NCBI GenBank assembly: GCA_005281725.1
Contig: SSBO01000012.1
Span: 7,354,698 to 7,418,697, forward strand
Origin: Wuchereria bancrofti
Taxonomy: Eukaryota; Nematoda; Chromadorea; Rhabditida; Onchocercidae
Length of the DNA stretch: 64,000 nt
Direction: 5' to 3'
The notes beneath the pieces are model-generated. The model was not told where the DNA came from, did no database searches, and was given only the letters and a program-made list of their open reading frames with translations. Position numbers and translations under genes: made by a program. Positions 42,112 through 55,477 of the stretch are shown here, one piece after another. Positions within the stretch are counted from its first letter, which is position 1. Every line of letters starts with the position of its first letter.

Positions 42112-42179
42112 GTTAATAAAGAGACAAAGGGAGGGCGCTAACAAAGTTAATAAAGAGACAAAGGGAGGGCGCTAACAAA
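42112..42179. repeat. Perfect 34-bp tandem duplication inside the LTR
   Basis: Two identical 34-bp copies, 42112-42145 and 42146-42179, each starting GTTAATAAAGAGACAAAGGG. Tandem blocks in LTRs often contain regulatory sites, but no function is shown here. Confidence 0.93.
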
Positions 42180-42574
42180 GGAGTCAACCTAACAGGCAGT
42201 ACAAAAATGAGAAAGGAGCAACCAGATAATAAAAGAGCGAATTAACGATGTGGATTTGATCTCAGCAAAGAGGCGCTCTCAGCGGTATAAACAGAGCAAT
42301 TTCTCATTATGGATATTACATTGAGTCGACGGGTTGGGGGACAGTGGTGTTAGGGCGCGCTTAGGTCGCATTAGAGGAAAACGGTTAGGAAGACGAGTAA
42401 TAGGGATTCACTCTTAGGACACGGATAGGACGACGCGTTCATAGGACATTTTAACTGATATACGGATAATCGTTCGTTACTAACGGCGACAAACAAGAAA
42501 AGGTTTAATTACCCAGGTTTGAGATTAAACGACGTGAATTCGACGAAGAGAAATTCAACGGGTGGAGGAATACA

Positions 42575-42596
42575 ATTGCAAGAATATTCTTGCAAT
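42575..42596. repeat. 22-bp perfect palindrome
   Basis: A perfect inverted repeat with no loop, centred in GAATATTC and flanked by TTGCAA arms, lies inside the LTR. It could form a cruciform or bind a dimeric factor; chance occurrence at this length is unlikely. Confidence 0.93.
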
Positions 42597-42743
42597 AAAA
42601 CGATCAAACCAAGCAACGATCAAACCAACGACAGTTACGACACTCAACGACAATCCAAGGATTAAGAAGAAAGTAGGGACAATTAAATAAACAGATAATC
42701 GTCCCTTAAAAAGAAGGGGAATTATATAATTTTTTTTCCCACA

Positions 42744-42748
42744 TATGC
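42744..42748. repeat. Right target-site duplication TATGC
   Basis: Identical to the five bases at 42031-42035; see the LTR entry. Confidence 0.72.
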
Positions 42749-45700
42749 TATGTCCCTCCACATTTGGAATAAAATTGCTGAGCAACATTTTTAAAAATAT
42801 TAGAATATTTTGAGCAATCCTGATTTCATCGATTCATTTTTAATTTCGTTAACGCAATAACAACATTACTTTCTTCTATGCATGATATTGTTCAAACATA
42901 TAGGAGGATTTTTTTGGATAGATATTGTTACCTTTTATTTTCCCAATAAAATTAATCGAGTTTCTCCTTTCTTTTCATTTTAAAAATAAATCACAAATGT
43001 TGTTGCTGATATAACCTAAGGATTTATTATGAGCAAGTGCACACTAGAATAAATGTCGAAAAAAAAACAAATGGTAACAACATGTCTAGTTGCATTAATT
43101 CATAAGATAAGGATTATTTTTATTGATTATTCATCAAAAAATATGAAACTTTCAAATTGCATCTCATGTAAGCGCAATCATTTATCTAATACTTATTTCC
43201 CATTATTGCTTGTCTAGAAATTTTCAACTGTTAACAAAGGGTATGTGCCTTGTTTAATATGTTAAAAACTACTCCTTTGTTCCAAATCAAATTTGCTTAC
43301 AACGTCGAAATATTGTAAGGGTTTTCTGAGCTAACAATCATTCTTTTAGAAGCTACAATATTAAAACCCATCTCTTACTAATAAAGAATAAAGATCATAT
43401 GATAGCTCTACTCACTGTAATCATACACTCGTTATAAGCCAATGTTCACTATGTAAGGATCCTTCATCTAGGTAAGGTTTTAGTATCGATTCGGCTACTC
43501 TCTCATTTCATTCGATTCATTAAATCTTTGATATTACAATTCGGGCAGCGCTCATTTCGTTCGATTCATCAAATCTTCAACCCCATCAAATTATCAGTTT
43601 AATCCCATCAATTTATTTTTCTCTCTTCACCTCATACTCGTAGACCTTCAAGTTCTACGAAGTTATCTGTATGTTGTTGCTATAGTAGTTGCTAGCATTA
43701 TAACAGAAAAAAAACCATAAAAGACTCCTTAGTACATTTGTTTATATCAACCTTAAACCGCAACGAACAAAGACATACAATTTGACTTACGGAAAAACTA
43801 GAAAGGTTCTCTAACAAAGATCTACAATTAATTTTTCGACAATAGCTATGCGCAAAAGTTATAAATTATCAACAGCAGGTAAGCACACTTGTGTGCAAAT
43901 GTACTTATGTCTCTAAAAATAAAGAAATGTGACACACACATACACTTGTGTGTACCGTATTTGTATTACGCAAGAAATATTTCTGAATATATTGCATTAG
44001 CATACATGAAGGGAAGGAAATAAGGTTCATTATATTAATGAACAACACATTTAGATAAATCAGTCACGTACTATTCAGGTCAACTATAAACTATGACTAG
44101 ATTATTCTAAGCTTAACTATAGTCAAAAGATACATATTTCAGGAGGAAGTTGTAGAAATTGACCTCAAAGTATAAACTGCCAAATTTTCTTTTTCTTCCA
44201 TTCTTTATTCTCGACATTTCACTATCATCAACAAAAACAATTTTCTCACCGCTTAATTTCTCTCTTTTGTTTCAAAGGAATATCTAGTGATACACTCACA
44301 TTCAATTTGTACTAATAAAATTGAGTTTTTTTTTTTGCGAACTTATGGTGCCGATAACAATCAGTATTTATTTTTTAAAGCAGAATTGATTTGAAAAATA
44401 ACTCACATACTTTTAAATCCCAATTTCCTTGTATATTTCCTTCAAGATGTATATTTTCCGTCACTAAACATTTTTATACGATACAGAACGTGCTTAGAGA
44501 TGGGTCTATCTGCAAACAGGTTAATTTTGATAATTATGTCATAACCATTAAAAAGTTTTTTCAAGAGCATTTTTTGTTATCATTTGAACTCTTTTGCTGC
44601 AGCGCATTTGAAGATAAGATAATCATTCCATAATATATAATCCCAATTTGCTTTATAAAAATTTTAGTTTCTTTGAGGATGTGATTCGAGAAGTATGAAC
44701 CGGAATATTTATATTTCTAATAAATCAAATATCTTCAGGAAATAACTAATTGCCTGGATATGTCTTATATTACTGCTTCCCTACCACTTACCGTTCCTAT
44801 GCCGTTGGTTCTTTCCAGGGTAAATACGAATACTTTAGCTAATACTAAACTGCAGTTGAACTGTATAAGTAGTTTACTTGCTTTGCTCTTCAAACTTATT
44901 ACGAATCCATTTTTTTATTGGAAAATCTGCAATTTCGAAATTTATTCTCGAAATATTCAGTCATTTTGAGCAGGCAAACAAATAACTTCAAAATTATGTT
45001 TGAAGAAGTAGCCATCATTGTTACGGAAAATGAAGAGTATGCTAGTAATTCAGATTTGTTTATGAGAGCAGGAAAGTGTTTAGAATACAAGAATTACGCA
45101 TGAGATGTTCATGGTTCCCATGACTTTCTAGGGTTTCCATCCTGAATGATATTTTCTTCAGAATCTTTCGGCTTTCCATATATTTAAAGATTTAAAAAAG
45201 ATTAAAAAAGAGAGATGAATCATTTTAGATGATGCTGGACAAACTCTGACTGTCCTATGACAAACTGCAGTTTTCACATTATTTGTCTGATAATAAGCTA
45301 TCAATAATTTATCAGTTTATTTTATTTCTTAGGCATTGCTGCAATAACTTGTTTTGTGTTTGAAGTCAACGGCTGTCCACTGATCAAACAGTTTTCAGCA
45401 AAAATATTGTTCCACTATTCCTAGTACAACTGATTTGAAAATCGTAACTGAAAGCTATATACTATGAAGAGAAGCATTTCTAATAAGTCTATCGTTTGTG
45501 AAAGAATATGTGACATACTTTGTGGATTGTACTGCATTGTATCTGTGACGTAAACGGCAGTTTCACTGTTCTATACATGATTATCGTCAAGCAGGTATTT
45601 TCTCATCTGAATTGAATTGTGTTTCAAAATAACGAATATTTCTAAAGCGTATAAGCTGACATTTTTTAAAGGATATAAAGACAGACTCCTTGTCGAATCA

Positions 45701-46247
45701 TTACTTTCTCTAGTTGTTTGTAAATTTATCGTTTTTTTCAGGGAAAATGGTTTTGTTCGGTGCTCGACAATATTCTACTTAAAGACATCCATGAAATTTT
45801 TTTTGAATCATAGCGGTTGTCGGTAGATGAAGCATTCCCTGTGTACTACATTCTTTGGGCTTAACGGATCACTTGCTAATTCAGGCTTTGCCAGGAATTT
45901 ACGTCACAAATAAGTAAATTGATTGCATCACAGCTTACTTTTACTTGTCTGAGAATTCCTCCAGAAAATTAGAGGTGATTAACACCTACAGTTTTGTCCA
46001 TTAGTACCAGGACAGTTCATGGCCTTTACTCCAGTTGATAATTGTTGAGTGATCTACTAAGAATGTGAATTTTATAAAAATTATAAAGAAGAGTTATAAA
46101 GATTATTTAAGTTTTGATGTTTCGGACTGATTTTACGCTGCAGTGGGTTCACCATAATCACCTTATTCTCACAACAATCGTAGAAATAATGAGCTAACGT
46201 CTTGTTAGTGATTTATCGATGGAGTGGTATACAGTGAAGTACACTAG

Positions 46248-46413
46248 AAATTCATTGAGGTTTCATAAAATTATCAGTACAGTAGTTATTGGCAGTTTAG
46301 CAGTAAATGTATGGTCGTATCTTTAATAATCTCTCACTGACTGCAGGAACCATATTCACTACCGGATGGATCTTTTTTTTTTCAAAAATTCATTGAGGTT
46401 TCATAAAATTATT
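46248..46413. repeat. Direct repeat pair of about 27 bp
   Basis: AAATTCATTGAGGTTTCATA followed by AAATTAT occurs at about 46248-46275 and again at 46387-46413, in the same orientation with about 110 bases between. No transposon ends are evident in the interval. Confidence 0.75.
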
Positions 46414-47395
46414 TTCTCACTCATAGATTAATGGAATCATGGATCACCTCTTTTATTGTTATCAGTAAATTTATCTCCCTTTGTCACTTTTCTTTTCTTA
46501 ACATTTGACCACTTTGTGGTCAAATCAGCATAGAAATCTGGAATATTAGAGATTAGGGCAGATAATAGAAACCCTATTCGAGATCTCGGCAAAAAGTCTG
46601 TTTGGTGGTGTCGACACGGATAATTGTTTTTCATGAATTCTTGACAGAGCTTTCATAGATTCTTTCGGTTTACACTAATGCTACAGGAAACATATAAATC
46701 GTTTTCTCTATCACAGTCAGTTATCTTCCTATCCAAGTAAACTGATATTGCAAAATGCACTAGTAGAAACCTGTTTCTGAAGTTCTCTGAAATACAATAT
46801 GCTTTTATAGAAATTATAGAAGAGTGGATAGATTTTTCTGCTTATCTATCTTGCTGATATTTACTTAAGCGATTTTTTTAAGTTTAGCAATATTCATGTT
46901 ACAGCGGATGAATCAAGAGCACTAAATTTTATAGATCGATAGTTTGATTTCTGGCAAAAAGATTTAAAACACTATCCCAAAAATTTAACAAGTTTTACTC
47001 TCTCGAAAAAGAAGCAAACGTGAAGAGGCAATCATTCATAAAATTCTTTCACATTATTGAATAGTTTGTAATGTAATGTGCTTATCAGAAAGACAGCAAA
47101 GATAGATTTATATTAATATAAGCTTATGTGTTAATGCTAAGTACCAGGAGTGTTAAAAATGACTTTTTAATGATGAAGGATCAGCAAGAACTTTACAAGT
47201 TATAACCCTACTCAGTTCGGTATTTCGTCAAATGCGTATTTACTAATAGGAGTCCTTCAAACCCATACAGTGAAGCTTACTTGTGATAATGATGTAGTAT
47301 GATTTTAAATTATTCATCACGAGAAGCATGCTTTAGAAAACTGCAAAACTCACGACAATTTTTTCATACCAGAAGTGTCTTATAAAGAATAAAAT

Positions 47396-47720
47396 GCATC
47401 AAAATGTTGCAGAAAATGTCATTGGGGTATGTGGGTGACATACATAGTAAGTTATCGGCTGATCCAAAAAGGATATTACTTGTTCCTGTCGACGACTGCG
47501 AATTTTTAAATGGAGAAGAAATGCTGCTGTTGATCTAAACAATTCAGTGTAATCACTTTCCACTTTTCTTTCCCGAATTTAGAATGAATGGTCGGTTGAT
47601 TTTGTGAAGCACCGCATCAAAATGTTACAGAAAATGTCATTGGAGTATGTGGCGATCTTTTGTGTTTTCTGTAGTGTGGGTGACATACTAAGTTATCGGC
47701 TGATTCAAAGGATAATTGTT
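47396..47720. repeat. Diverged direct duplication of about 80-110 bp
   Basis: The block around GCATCAAAATGTTGCAGAAA through AGTTATCGGCTGATCC (47398-47467) recurs at about 47610-47708 with substitutions and a 25-30 bp insertion. It is a local segmental duplication. The second copy carries an open stretch, but no family is recognised. Confidence 0.7.
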
Positions 47721-49319
47721 CTAAATGGTGTAGGAATGTGAAGTAGAATGAAGAAGTGATGAGGAGGGAAAGCAATGACACTTTGATCAATGTAAACCTT
47801 CCGACTAAACAATTTTTACCGACTTCTCCGATACATATCACAAGTAATAATTCGAAGCTGAGCGGAAACGCAATGGTCAAAAAAATATATTATGATCGAA
47901 TTGTTTGTTTCATTCAGTTTGAATTTTTAGTAACATTTGGATAGGCCATAAGACTTATAATTGATGAACTACGCCTGATAAATGACTTTAATACTTAAAA
48001 CAGTAACCATTGAAAGTGAAACTTTTTCATAGGTTATCCAATTCGTTTCATTTGGTTTTTTAAGAACTATATTAAAACAGTTTATTGTAACCTAATTTGT
48101 TTCCAAAGATGTGTTGCTGAATTTCTTATCTTGTGCCTAAGTGATGCCAAAAATCAACATTAATTTTGATACTGACATTCATCACAGATATTTTATGAAA
48201 TAAATCAAGAAATGTCATCGCTCCGATGTTTAATACTGACAACTTACTGTATTTGCAGTTTTAATTGTATTGTTAATAAAATCAAACACTTCAGCTTGCG
48301 GAAAAGCTGTGATTTTTTTTAATCTAAAGTTTACCACAACTTACAAGATAAGAAGAAAATTAACAGTAAGTCCAAAATGATAAGCAACAATAGTTTTTTT
48401 AAATCTTTCGTAATATCTGCTTATCTCCAAGGATTATGGTATTTTTAATGATTGGGAAACTAATAATATTAGTGAGACAGGAAACCAACGTTGGAAATGA
48501 GCCTTATATATCTATATATTTATTTATTTAATTTGATTTATTTAGCTTCTCAGGTAGAATACTTTAGTCCTCAAATGTTCACCTTAAAATTACTTTTCCG
48601 ATAAATTGAATTTACCGGACAGTCTGTCACCTTATTTAATTTAAAAAGAAAGACCCGAAACTGACAATAAAATTTCGAGAAAAGAAGAGATATGTAAAAA
48701 GAGTAGCAGTGACACACAACAAAACAGAGGATGATAAAAAGGGCTTAATAGTTTTAAGCTAGTAAATACAAAGATACAACAGTTACTGATTGTTTTGTCA
48801 ATAAGTTATACTTGGTGACAGAAAAGTAAATTTAGTGACTAAGAAAAAACACGGTATTTAGAGAAATTAAAAATAATTGTTCCAGAATTTGTTCTTCCGT
48901 ATTTCTTAAGGTGAAGTTTTTTATTTTCATTTCTCAAAGAAGAGTTTTTGTTGATCAAAAAATTCGGTAAATACTTTTAGAATTAGAATTCCGAGTTCAG
49001 GAATTCAGGAACCAAATTGATGCAAGATATTGAATTACTCAGTAGAGCTAGAATAACGTATGTATTATTTTTAAGCAGTTTATTATTTTTAAGCAGTTTA
49101 CCATATCTCTAGTTAAAAATGTTATAGCACTACAAGTGATGATAAAATGCAATATAATTTTATAAGAATGGTGAACAACACTGAAAAGTCACAAATGAAC
49201 CGTGGACGTGATGCTCTGTCGTGACCAACCTTCACTGATGATTGACCTAATAGTGTAACCGCCCATCGAAGAATTCAAATATAAGGAATAAATTTTTGGA
49301 GACACTGTATCTGGCAAGG

Positions 49320-52222
49320 ATGTTTCGCGTCCATCCTATTACTTTTACAGCTTCTGCCCTGAGCGCTTTTGTGCTGTTCGTATGTCTTGTTGCAATGATG
49401 TATATCAAACGGGATGTTCAGGATGCTTATAAATCATTGGACACCGAAATGCATCACTTCAAAGTATTATATTTTACTCCAGTCTTGTGCTTCTCAACTA
49501 ATTTCAGTTACTTTAATGTTTCAACAGTCATGTCATATTATGAAGTTTGCAATTCTTTCTCTCTTTATCCTCTCTTTATCTCTTTCATATATGGTCGATT
49601 AAACAACGTACATTTTATAAAACGAGATTTAAAAGTGCTTTATAGGTGATCACGGATGATTTATGGAACGATCTGATAATACTTGGACATAATCCTTCAA
49701 AACGGCGTCAAAAGAGACACAATGAGAAAGGTTCAGATAGTATTCATGAATATGGAAATCATCCTGCTGGTAAATATCCATGATACAACTATTTATCATT
49801 CAAAGTGTTCTCGAGAATATTTTTTTTAATGCAATTTTAGCAGAACGCATTTCCTCAATAGCAAGTTATTTTCCATCATCGCAACTGGGCATTACAACTG
49901 TTAGCTTACCTAGTGTACAGTTAATTATGCAGCTGTCCTATTATATGATTTTTACATCTCAACGGTTAAAATAGAAATAGCAGGATAAATTATCTTTTCA
50001 CAGTTTTTCCTGCTGACATTAGGAGGAAAGAAACATGGGAATACAAAGTGATTTAATACGAGAATAAGCAACATAAAAATCAAGAATAGATGATATTCGG
50101 TTAAATATCATTTTAATTTTCATATTATTAAATCATTTTATAAGACATATGTGAGCAGGAGAAACTGTAAAAAGCAATTCCGACCTTAAAAAAAAAAAGA
50201 AAAAGAAATTTCATATAAAACTAAAGTGAAATTCTACCTTTATCTCTATTCTTCTGAGAAGAAAGAGTTTTAAATTACTATTAAACAGCGCTTTTCTCTC
50301 TTTGCGGGAAGAAAGCAGAACAAAATGAATTTGGAATATTGCTTATTATCATGGAAATACCAGAGGATGTCAGTTGTACAATAATCGATATCCAGGAGTT
50401 CCGGTTTCATCTTCTATAAGTGATTTAAAAACTTAATAAAAAAAACACTACTTCCTCTAATTTTTCTTAAAAATAATTCTTCTTAAGCTTTTAAAGCATC
50501 ACAAATGAAAAAGGCAAATTACACAACTACAGGTTCAATTCTAATCATATGCGCAAAAAACCACTCCAGGTAGTAACAGTTGTTGGATTGTAATTATTTC
50601 ACCTTATTATTGCAGAAATCTCCCACAATAAAGCATCGTTAGTTACTAGCAACACTGAAGGCCGGCGCGATTCTCGCACATCAATTCCACCTTTTAGCGC
50701 TGACAGTAGTACTCTGCTGGAGTTGTACAAGTTCAAATCAACTGGCGACAGAAATAAAGGACTAGATCAATTTTTCAAGCCGGTTACCGGTTCAACTTTA
50801 CCCAATATAAATGGCAAACAAAAAACGAAAGGTTTTCCGCCAAGTGGACCACAATTAACCGATATTTGCAGTAAGTTTACTTTCACTGATTAGCGACAAA
50901 ATCATTTTCACTCACGTCCGATTTTTAGTTGTCATCAAGGATTTTGTAGATCAGTTGAATGTTATGAAAGCATTCAGAAGTTAAATTTCTTCCTCATTCA
51001 TGGAGAAAAATCACACTATCACTTGATCTTTTAACCTTCTTCCTTTAAAATTGTTGTGCACTTGAAAGTGTCATTTTGTAGTCTATATGATAGCTAACAT
51101 TATTGCTTACCTGTTTTTGATCAAGAAAGCAGAAAAAGGATATGGACAACTTTAATTCTATCAGCATATTTTTTTTATCAGTTAATCAAACTATCATTAC
51201 AGAATGTGCTAAAGGGAACTCGTGTCCAGTTGGGCTACCAGGCTCTAGGGGTCCACCAGGATATACTGGGTTAAATGGTATACCTGGCATTGATGGGCAA
51301 CCTGGCAAGGATACTGAAAATATGTCACCGCTTCACAACGAAGCGCCATGTTATCACTGTCCCCGAGGACTGCCTGGCATTCCAGGAGCAGTTGGGAAAC
51401 CCGGCTTAAGAGGAATCGCAGGTGCAAAAGGTCAGAGTGGTGTCCCTGGAAGAAATGGACAACCAGGACCACCTGGTGAACCTGGATCGGCAGGATCTGT
51501 AGGTGAGTGCAATGATCGTTTTGTTGAAACGAAATGCACTGTTAGCAATTAATCATATGTCTCAAAAACTAGTATTTATTTAGTATTGTACAACAAAAGT
51601 TTTTTTTGGGCATATTTCTTAACTCGCATCTCATACTCGAAAATTTAGTCGACAACTGACTTCATTCACTTTTATGTAACACTGCAATGATTTACATCGG
51701 TTCGATTTCAGGTAAAGATGGCGAAATGGGTCCTCCAGGCTCTAAAGGTTTAGATATGCACCATTTAGTTGGTCGTCCTGGTTCGAAGGGGTCAAGCGGG
51801 CCACTAGGACCAGCAGGACCACCTGGAGACAAAGGTGCTGAGGGGCAAACTGGTAAAGCTGGCCCACAAGGTCCACTAGGAAACCCTGGACCTGCTGGTC
51901 TGCCTGGTCCTCAAGGACCAATAGGACCTGAAAGCGAAGAAGGAAGGCCTGGAAAAGATGCCGAGGTATTCCTTTTTATTCTTCAATGAATTCAACTGAT
52001 CTAAGAATTGGAGCATATTGTTAGCTGAAAGTACTGCTAGAGGGTCTCTGCTCTTCTCAAAAGAGAATAATTATTTGTTTTCAGTACTGTCCATGCCCAC
52101 CTCGGCGATCCAATATCATGCATCATCGGAGCAAGGACCACAAAGCAACGGTTATGCTATATAGCTACGGTGACGACGACGGAAGGTCGGTCAGCGGTGG
52201 CTCTGCTTACAAGAAACTATAA
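49320..52222 (+). CDS. Cuticle collagen
   Basis: Six exons join in phase to 404 residues: 49320-49463, 49646-49769, 50616-50870, 51203-51502, 51712-51965 and 52085-52222. The N-terminus [20 protein letters not shown] with VCLVAMMYI is the membrane/signal segment of nematode cuticle collagens. KRRQKR (67-72) matches the subtilisin-like processing site preceding the mature chain. Gly-X-Y blocks lie at about 180-275 (interrupted by a Cys-containing segment with CYHC) and 275-357. Cysteines before (DICKCAKGNSC), between and after (YCPCPP) the triple-helical blocks are the expected disulfide sites. The tail ends [10 protein letters not shown]. Such chains trimerise and are secreted by the hypodermis into the cuticle. 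The length is somewhat above the usual 290-330 because of a long linker (90-175). The exact collagen group is not assigned. Confidence 0.93.
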
Positions 52223-55200
52223 ACGTTCTGCAGCTGATGAATAGACCTGCTCTCGATGTCCTCAATCAACCCTAACATTTTTCTCTTCCGAGGTTTATTT
52301 AATCACACAATGCCATGTGAAGAAATTTTCAACAATGTAACGTATTCTTAACAATATAGAATTTCAGAGTAACATGTCAAGAATCGTTTCCAAAAGAATA
52401 GACTGGTTTCATCCCACTCTACGTTTTCAATTAATTATTGTTCTCGTAGTATACGCGTAAAGTGAATGTTACTGTTTCATTAAACATGTTTTTAATCGTT
52501 TCTTTGTCAGGGATCATTCGAAAGTTTGAATATCGTAGTCATAGTTTAAAAGTTTGAATATGATATATATATATCAACTACGAGACACTTCGACCACAAA
52601 AAAGGATTTCCACTGCTTCAATTCTTCTCTGTCAAGTTCATTGTATTATTGCTTCTGTCGATAAACGATTTAATAGACGATTGATAAACGATTTCCTTTG
52701 TTATCCCACATATTAATATCTATATCCAACGAATGTCCCCGAGTTCACAGTTCTTCCTAAAACATCTATTATTTTCTTAATCCAGTATAATTAATGTCTG
52801 CCAGCCCTCCTAAACATCTCGAGCTTGTAGGAACAGCATATTCCTCATAATCTCTGACACAGCAAATTCATTTTTCCACTGGAAGTTTTTCTGGGTGATT
52901 TGCTTAAGGACATTGAGGAAAAATTGAACGTATTTTTAGGTTAACGGTCGTCCCACTATATTTAATGGGTCTTCTCTACTACTTTGTTTGAAATAAAATT
53001 TAGTTCGATCTTTCATCAATCAGGAAATTCTTCATAAATTTGACTAATCGAACTATTTTTTCAACTATTAAAAAAAGTGATTTTGCCTGTTAATTCTGTT
53101 AAAATTGCAGTGATTAGCGTTTAATTTCCCGGTGATATGAAGATAAAAGTTGTTTTTTCGAAAGTTTTTTACTTTAGCAAGAATTTCTTCACTTGGGAAG
53201 ACCTTTTTCGGAACTTCAACTTAAGGTTAGTGATTTACAACCAACTTCCATGACAAAAATAAATGCATACACAATGAGAATTGCAATGTATATAGAACAA
53301 AGGGTTCTAGCAGTCGCATGCTAACTTATTCCTTCATCAGTTTTTCTGGCAAACCTGATTCGACAAATCGCTGCTGGCAAGTCCTGTTGCTAAGAATTAC
53401 AAACATACATAAAACTTCGCAGGTCGATAACATAAAGAAGCTGTTAAACAGTCCATGAAATTGACAACATGATGACTTGCTACGTAGTAATAATCCGCAT
53501 TACATTTCTCTCTCTTTAAAGCTGTCGGATGAAATAAGGCGCCAAAAGCCATTTTATGTTATAAACAAAGTGAATGAAAACGCGACGAAATTATACATTT
53601 TATAGGTATCAAGATGCAGTTAAAATATGACAATCTTTATGACGATAAATTCACAACTCTCTGTATGCTCAGTTTTGATTAGAATGTGCTAACAGACAAT
53701 TCAAGTCAAAAGCCAAAACTCTCAGTTGCGCCTTTAAATAGATGCCGTTTAGGAGCAAATTGTCAACATTCAAGTATATTGCAAAGGAAGTGCATAAATC
53801 TTTGAAACTTTGAATAATTAATAATAGAATCAAGTAATACCTACTATAAAGTGCAGAAAGCTCCGGAAAAATTACTGGATAGATATATCGATTGTCCCTG
53901 TTGACCCTACAAATGCTGGTTCATGATAGATATAATAAAAATGTGATCCAGATTAATTTTACAATGCAGTAAGAATGGATACGTAAAGTGATATTTATCA
54001 CTGCTTCTGGGAAAGGAACAGAATTTCCCAGGAACAGCTGCAATTGCCTACTTTGAGTATGCTTCTTACACTTCAACTAATAAAACTATTTTTAAAACTG
54101 GGCCATCCTCGCCAAAAACAAAGGTAAAGCAAATTTCTTGTCCTGTGATGGGCCAAAAAAAAATTTTTTTTATTATGCACCCCGAAAAACACCAATTTAA
54201 TGTAATAATTGACTCCAAATCCCGTATTTCCATTACCCTAACACCGTTCTACAAATACGTGGGTGTTATTAATTGGAAGATTCAAAAGTACAAGAATATA
54301 TTAAAATTCCTCCATAACCCGGCGCAATGAAGTTTATATCTGTAGAAAAAAAGAAAAAAAAACACATCAGTTAATAAAGCTAAGTTTAGGGAGAACACTG
54401 CCAATCTGACAGAAGCTGTTAAAAAAGGAATGTCAAAAAGGAAAGCAAAATAATTCAAGAACAAGCAAAAATTGTGATGACAAGAAAATTATCACACTGA
54501 ATGCTGATGAAATCAGCCACGATGAGTTGAATGCGAAGTACCTGCAACAAAATAATGAAATCATCAGAGAGACAAAAAGTTCAGAGCATAATGTTGCTAC
54601 CTTTCCGAAAAATTGCAGCATTCTCAGCTCTATAACCAAACGTACTGTTGAATAATGACATTTGGTGAGAAACGACAAATTACTAACAGCTGTAGTATTT
54701 TCATTTGTTCAACCTCAAGTGTTGATTTCTAATACTACACTATTATATCGATAATCCGAAGCGAAACCAGTGATTTTTGTTGTTAAAAAATTATGGGAAA
54801 GACTGAGCTTTGATCAAATATAATAATCGTTACCCATTAATTTCACAACGGCTGGTTTAATGAATAGCAACAACCTAAATTTCAATTTATCGCTTTATTA
54901 CCCGATGATATTGATAGCGACAGATTAACTTATTAGTTGAATAGCAAGGAATTATCAGTACGTAACATTTATGGCAGATCTTTTAGGTAGTGAAGAGAAG
55001 AGAGATTCGATTAAATAAACCTTCATAAATTGAAATTCAGATCTTTTGGAACTATAAATAAATTGATATGGTATAAAGTAGAAGACAAATATATATTTCG
55101 CAGTTTTATTAATCTGCATTTGACACCATAACCTTTTCCTTCCTTCTTCCTATTTGGTATTCAAAAATAAGACTATGACTATTTGAAGAGTCATAGTATA

Positions 55201-55477
55201 GTAAACTATTCGAAGGGATCTAGAATGACACGCGAAAATTACTAAAACCGTGCTCAACTCGCCGACCTCTAGTAAACATAATTTTCATACAATTATTTCT
55301 AACAATTTCTTTGCTTCAAACTTGGTTTATTTTTGTTTAAGTGTCTTACTTCATTACGAACACGTTATAAGACAGATTATGACTAGTTAGCTACTTAAAT
55401 GGGATGTAAAAACAAGTCTGGACAAAACATAACATTTGCAGAAACATAAATTTGGAAGATCTAAAACAATCCATTGG
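52223..55477. other. Intergenic region
   Basis: Between the convergent collagen and giant-protein genes. It contains a (TA)n stretch near 52561-52570, a duplicated GATTGATAAACGATTT-type motif near 52660-52700, and an open plus-strand stretch at about 54455-54654 that looks coding-like (see findings). No gene is supported. Confidence 0.5.

Larger units (their letters stand above)
42036..42743. mobile_element. Probable solo LTR of an LTR retrotransposon (708 bp)
   Basis: The element begins TGTCGGCAAATAGGCC and ends CCCACA, that is TG...CA, and is flanked on both sides by the same five bases TATGC (42031-42035 and 42744-42748). This is the hallmark of LTR-retrotransposon integration followed by LTR-LTR recombination. 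Its base composition is richer in G and C than the flanks, especially 42310-42560. It includes a 34-bp tandem duplication and a 22-bp perfect palindrome. No gag or pol remnant lies next to it. The superfamily (Bel/Pao or Gypsy) cannot be told from the LTR alone. A 78-codon hydrophobic frame on its minus strand is likely non-coding. Confidence 0.75.
42749..49319. other. Gene-poor tract of 6.5 kb
   Basis: I found no gene here that I can support. It contains local direct duplications (43500-43585, 46248-46413, 47396-47720, 49063-49098) and short open stretches, for example at 44980-45103, that look at best like decayed coding or mobile DNA. The collagen promoter should be at its right end. Confidence 0.5.

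Noticed and set aside
42555..42788. Minus-strand 78-codon frame with a hydrophobic segment
   Set aside because: It overlaps the end of the putative solo LTR and has no supporting motif; hydrophobicity follows from T-rich antisense composition.
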